Assembly: GCA_007128075.1 (NCBI GenBank)
Contig: SKYD01000063.1
Location: forward strand, 1-7,065
DNA length: 7,065 nt
DNA from: Thiorhodovibrio sp.
GTDB taxonomy: Bacteria > Pseudomonadota > Gammaproteobacteria > Chromatiales > Chromatiaceae
Reading direction: 5' to 3'
Each line of letters opens with the position of its first letter. Position 1 is the first letter of the stretch. Position numbers and translations under genes: made by a program. The notes under the pieces are model-generated. The model ran no database searches. It was not told the origin of the DNA and saw nothing but the letters and a program-made list of their open reading frames with translations. Of the stretch, positions 6,241 through 7,065 are shown one piece after another.

Positions 6241-7065
6241 TCAAACGAGCTGTAGATAATTCTGGATAATCGCCTCGCCCCACAGCAAACTGATCCAACC
6301 AGCGATAGCAAGAAAAGGGCCAAATGGAATCGGGGTTTGGTGTTCTTGGCGTTGAGTGACCATCAGCCCGATGCCAACGATGGCACCAGGCAGTGCGGAT
6401 AGGAGCACAATTTGCGGCAAGGCAGCCCAGCCCATCCAGGCTCCAAACAAAGCAAGCAGCTTAAAATCGCCGCGCCCCATGCCCTCCTTGCCAGTGAACA
6501 GCCGATACAGATGAAACAACAGCCAGAAACTGCCATAACCGCTGACCGCGCCGATGATGGCGGTTTCACTATCAACAAACACACCAAATAGGCTAAGAAT
6601 CAGCCCAAGCCACACCAGCGGTAGGGTGATGACATCCGGCAACAATTTTGTATAAAAATCAATCACTGCCAACGCAATCAGTGCCCAAGTGAACACTAAT
6701 GCTGCTGCCATCTGCATGCTCCAACCAAAATGCCAGACCACGATCAGCGTCAGCAGTGCGGTGAGTGCCTCAATCAGCGGATAGCGCAGTGGAATCCGCA
6801 CTGCACACGCCGCACAGCGTCCGCGCAGCCACAAATAACTCAAGATGGGGATATTTTCCCAAGCACGAATTGAATGACCACAGGCGGGACAGTGCGATGG
6901 TGGGCGGGCAAGATCAAAGGGCGCGGATGGTTCGGACACAGCATCCTGAACTTCAGCACAATCGCGCCGCCATTCCAGCTCCATCATCCGTGGCAGCCGC
7001 ACAATCACCACATTGAGAAAGCTGCCGACGAGCAGCCCAACAACCACGGCAAATCCTAAGAGCAG
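6241..7065 (-). CDS. pilD: Prepilin peptidase / N-methyltransferase, PilD/GspO family (5' end outside window)
   Basis: This inner-membrane aspartic protease (family A24) cleaves the leader of type IV prepilins and type II secretion pseudopilins and methylates the new N-terminus. The stop is TGA at 6243-6241. The frame is open to the right edge, where codons before GTG 7047 encode LLLGFAV, a normal continuation of the first membrane helix, so the true start lies beyond the window and only about the first 10-20 residues are missing. Numbering from GTG 7047: GLLVGSFLNVVIVRLPRMME is the family N-terminal signature. The cytoplasmic methyltransferase domain has zinc-site cysteines 53 and 56 (CPAC) and 78 and 81 (CAAC), with RAWENIPILSYL between them. 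The peptidase domain has catalytic Asp130 (in AVIDFYTKLLPD) and Asp194 (in GMGRGDFK), 64 residues apart as in TcpJ. Several hydrophobic helices follow. All key residues are present. pilB and pilC, often its neighbours, would lie to the right if present. Confidence 0.94.
   Translation of the reverse strand: MLLGFAVVVGLLVGSFLNVVIVRLPRMMELEWRRDCAEVQDAVSEPSAPFDLARPPSHCPACGHSIRAWENIPILSYLWLRGRCAACAVRIPLRYPLIEALTALLTLIVVWHFGWSMQMAAALVFTWALIALAVIDFYTKLLPDVITLPLVWLGLILSLFGVFVDSETAIIGAVSGYGSFWLLFHLYRLFTGKEGMGRGDFKLLALFGAWMGWAALPQIVLLSALPGAIVGIGLMVTQRQEHQTPIPFGPFLAIAGWISLLWGEAIIQNYLQLV

Noticed and set aside
6193..6298. Longer version of the small ORF starting at TTG 6298
   Set aside because: The extra residues overlap the end of pilD in another frame, are Pro-rich and unlike the rest; the double ATG at 6193/6190 is a simpler start.
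6241..7047. pilD as a complete gene starting at GTG 7047
   Set aside because: That GTG is a Val inside the first membrane helix; the frame stays open to the window edge with hydrophobic codons as expected for the family, so the gene is cut by the window.

Overview
The window reads as ordinary chromosomal DNA of a gammaproteobacterium of moderate G+C. The evidence is a PilD/GspO-type prepilin peptidase with its four zinc-site cysteines, a bacterial HtpG, a eukaryote-like (PGM1-type) phosphoglucomutase and a GlcF-type iron-sulfur protein. A sulfur-oxidising or phototrophic lineage such as Chromatiales would fit, but the sequence does not prove it. I see no rRNA, tRNA, CRISPR array or intact insertion sequence.

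Layout from left to right. Positions 1-211 hold no recognised gene but are rich in small inverted repeats, and an open minus-strand frame runs off the left edge. A minus-strand pgm gene (212-1846) follows. A 160-bp divergent regulatory region (1847-2006) separates it from the plus-strand htpG gene (2007-3923). Next, 32 bp after htpG, comes an HDOD-domain signalling gene (3956-4801) that probably shares its transcript. It converges, with only 7 bp between stop codons, on a minus-strand set: a GlcF-like iron-sulfur protein (4809-5996 or 6035), a small uncharacterised ORF (6026-6193) and pilD (6241 to beyond 7065). In transcription order the set runs pilD, small ORF, GlcF-like, and it could be one operon.

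Functionally this is a patchwork of housekeeping and accessory functions. Pgm links glucose-1-phosphate and glucose-6-phosphate for glycogen and cell-surface sugar synthesis. HtpG is the bacterial Hsp90 chaperone. The HDOD protein is a likely non-catalytic signalling scaffold. The GlcF-like protein is probably an electron-transfer subunit for a 2-hydroxyacid oxidase or related flavoenzyme not encoded here. PilD processes and N-methylates type IV pilins and type II secretion pseudopilins.

I found no clear new biological system. The places most worth a second look are the htpG leader, where the ribosome binding site sits in the loop of a small A/U-rich hairpin and several CAATG repeats lie upstream; the unexplained structured left end; and the short ORF ending in Cys-Cys that overlaps a possible start of the GlcF-like gene.
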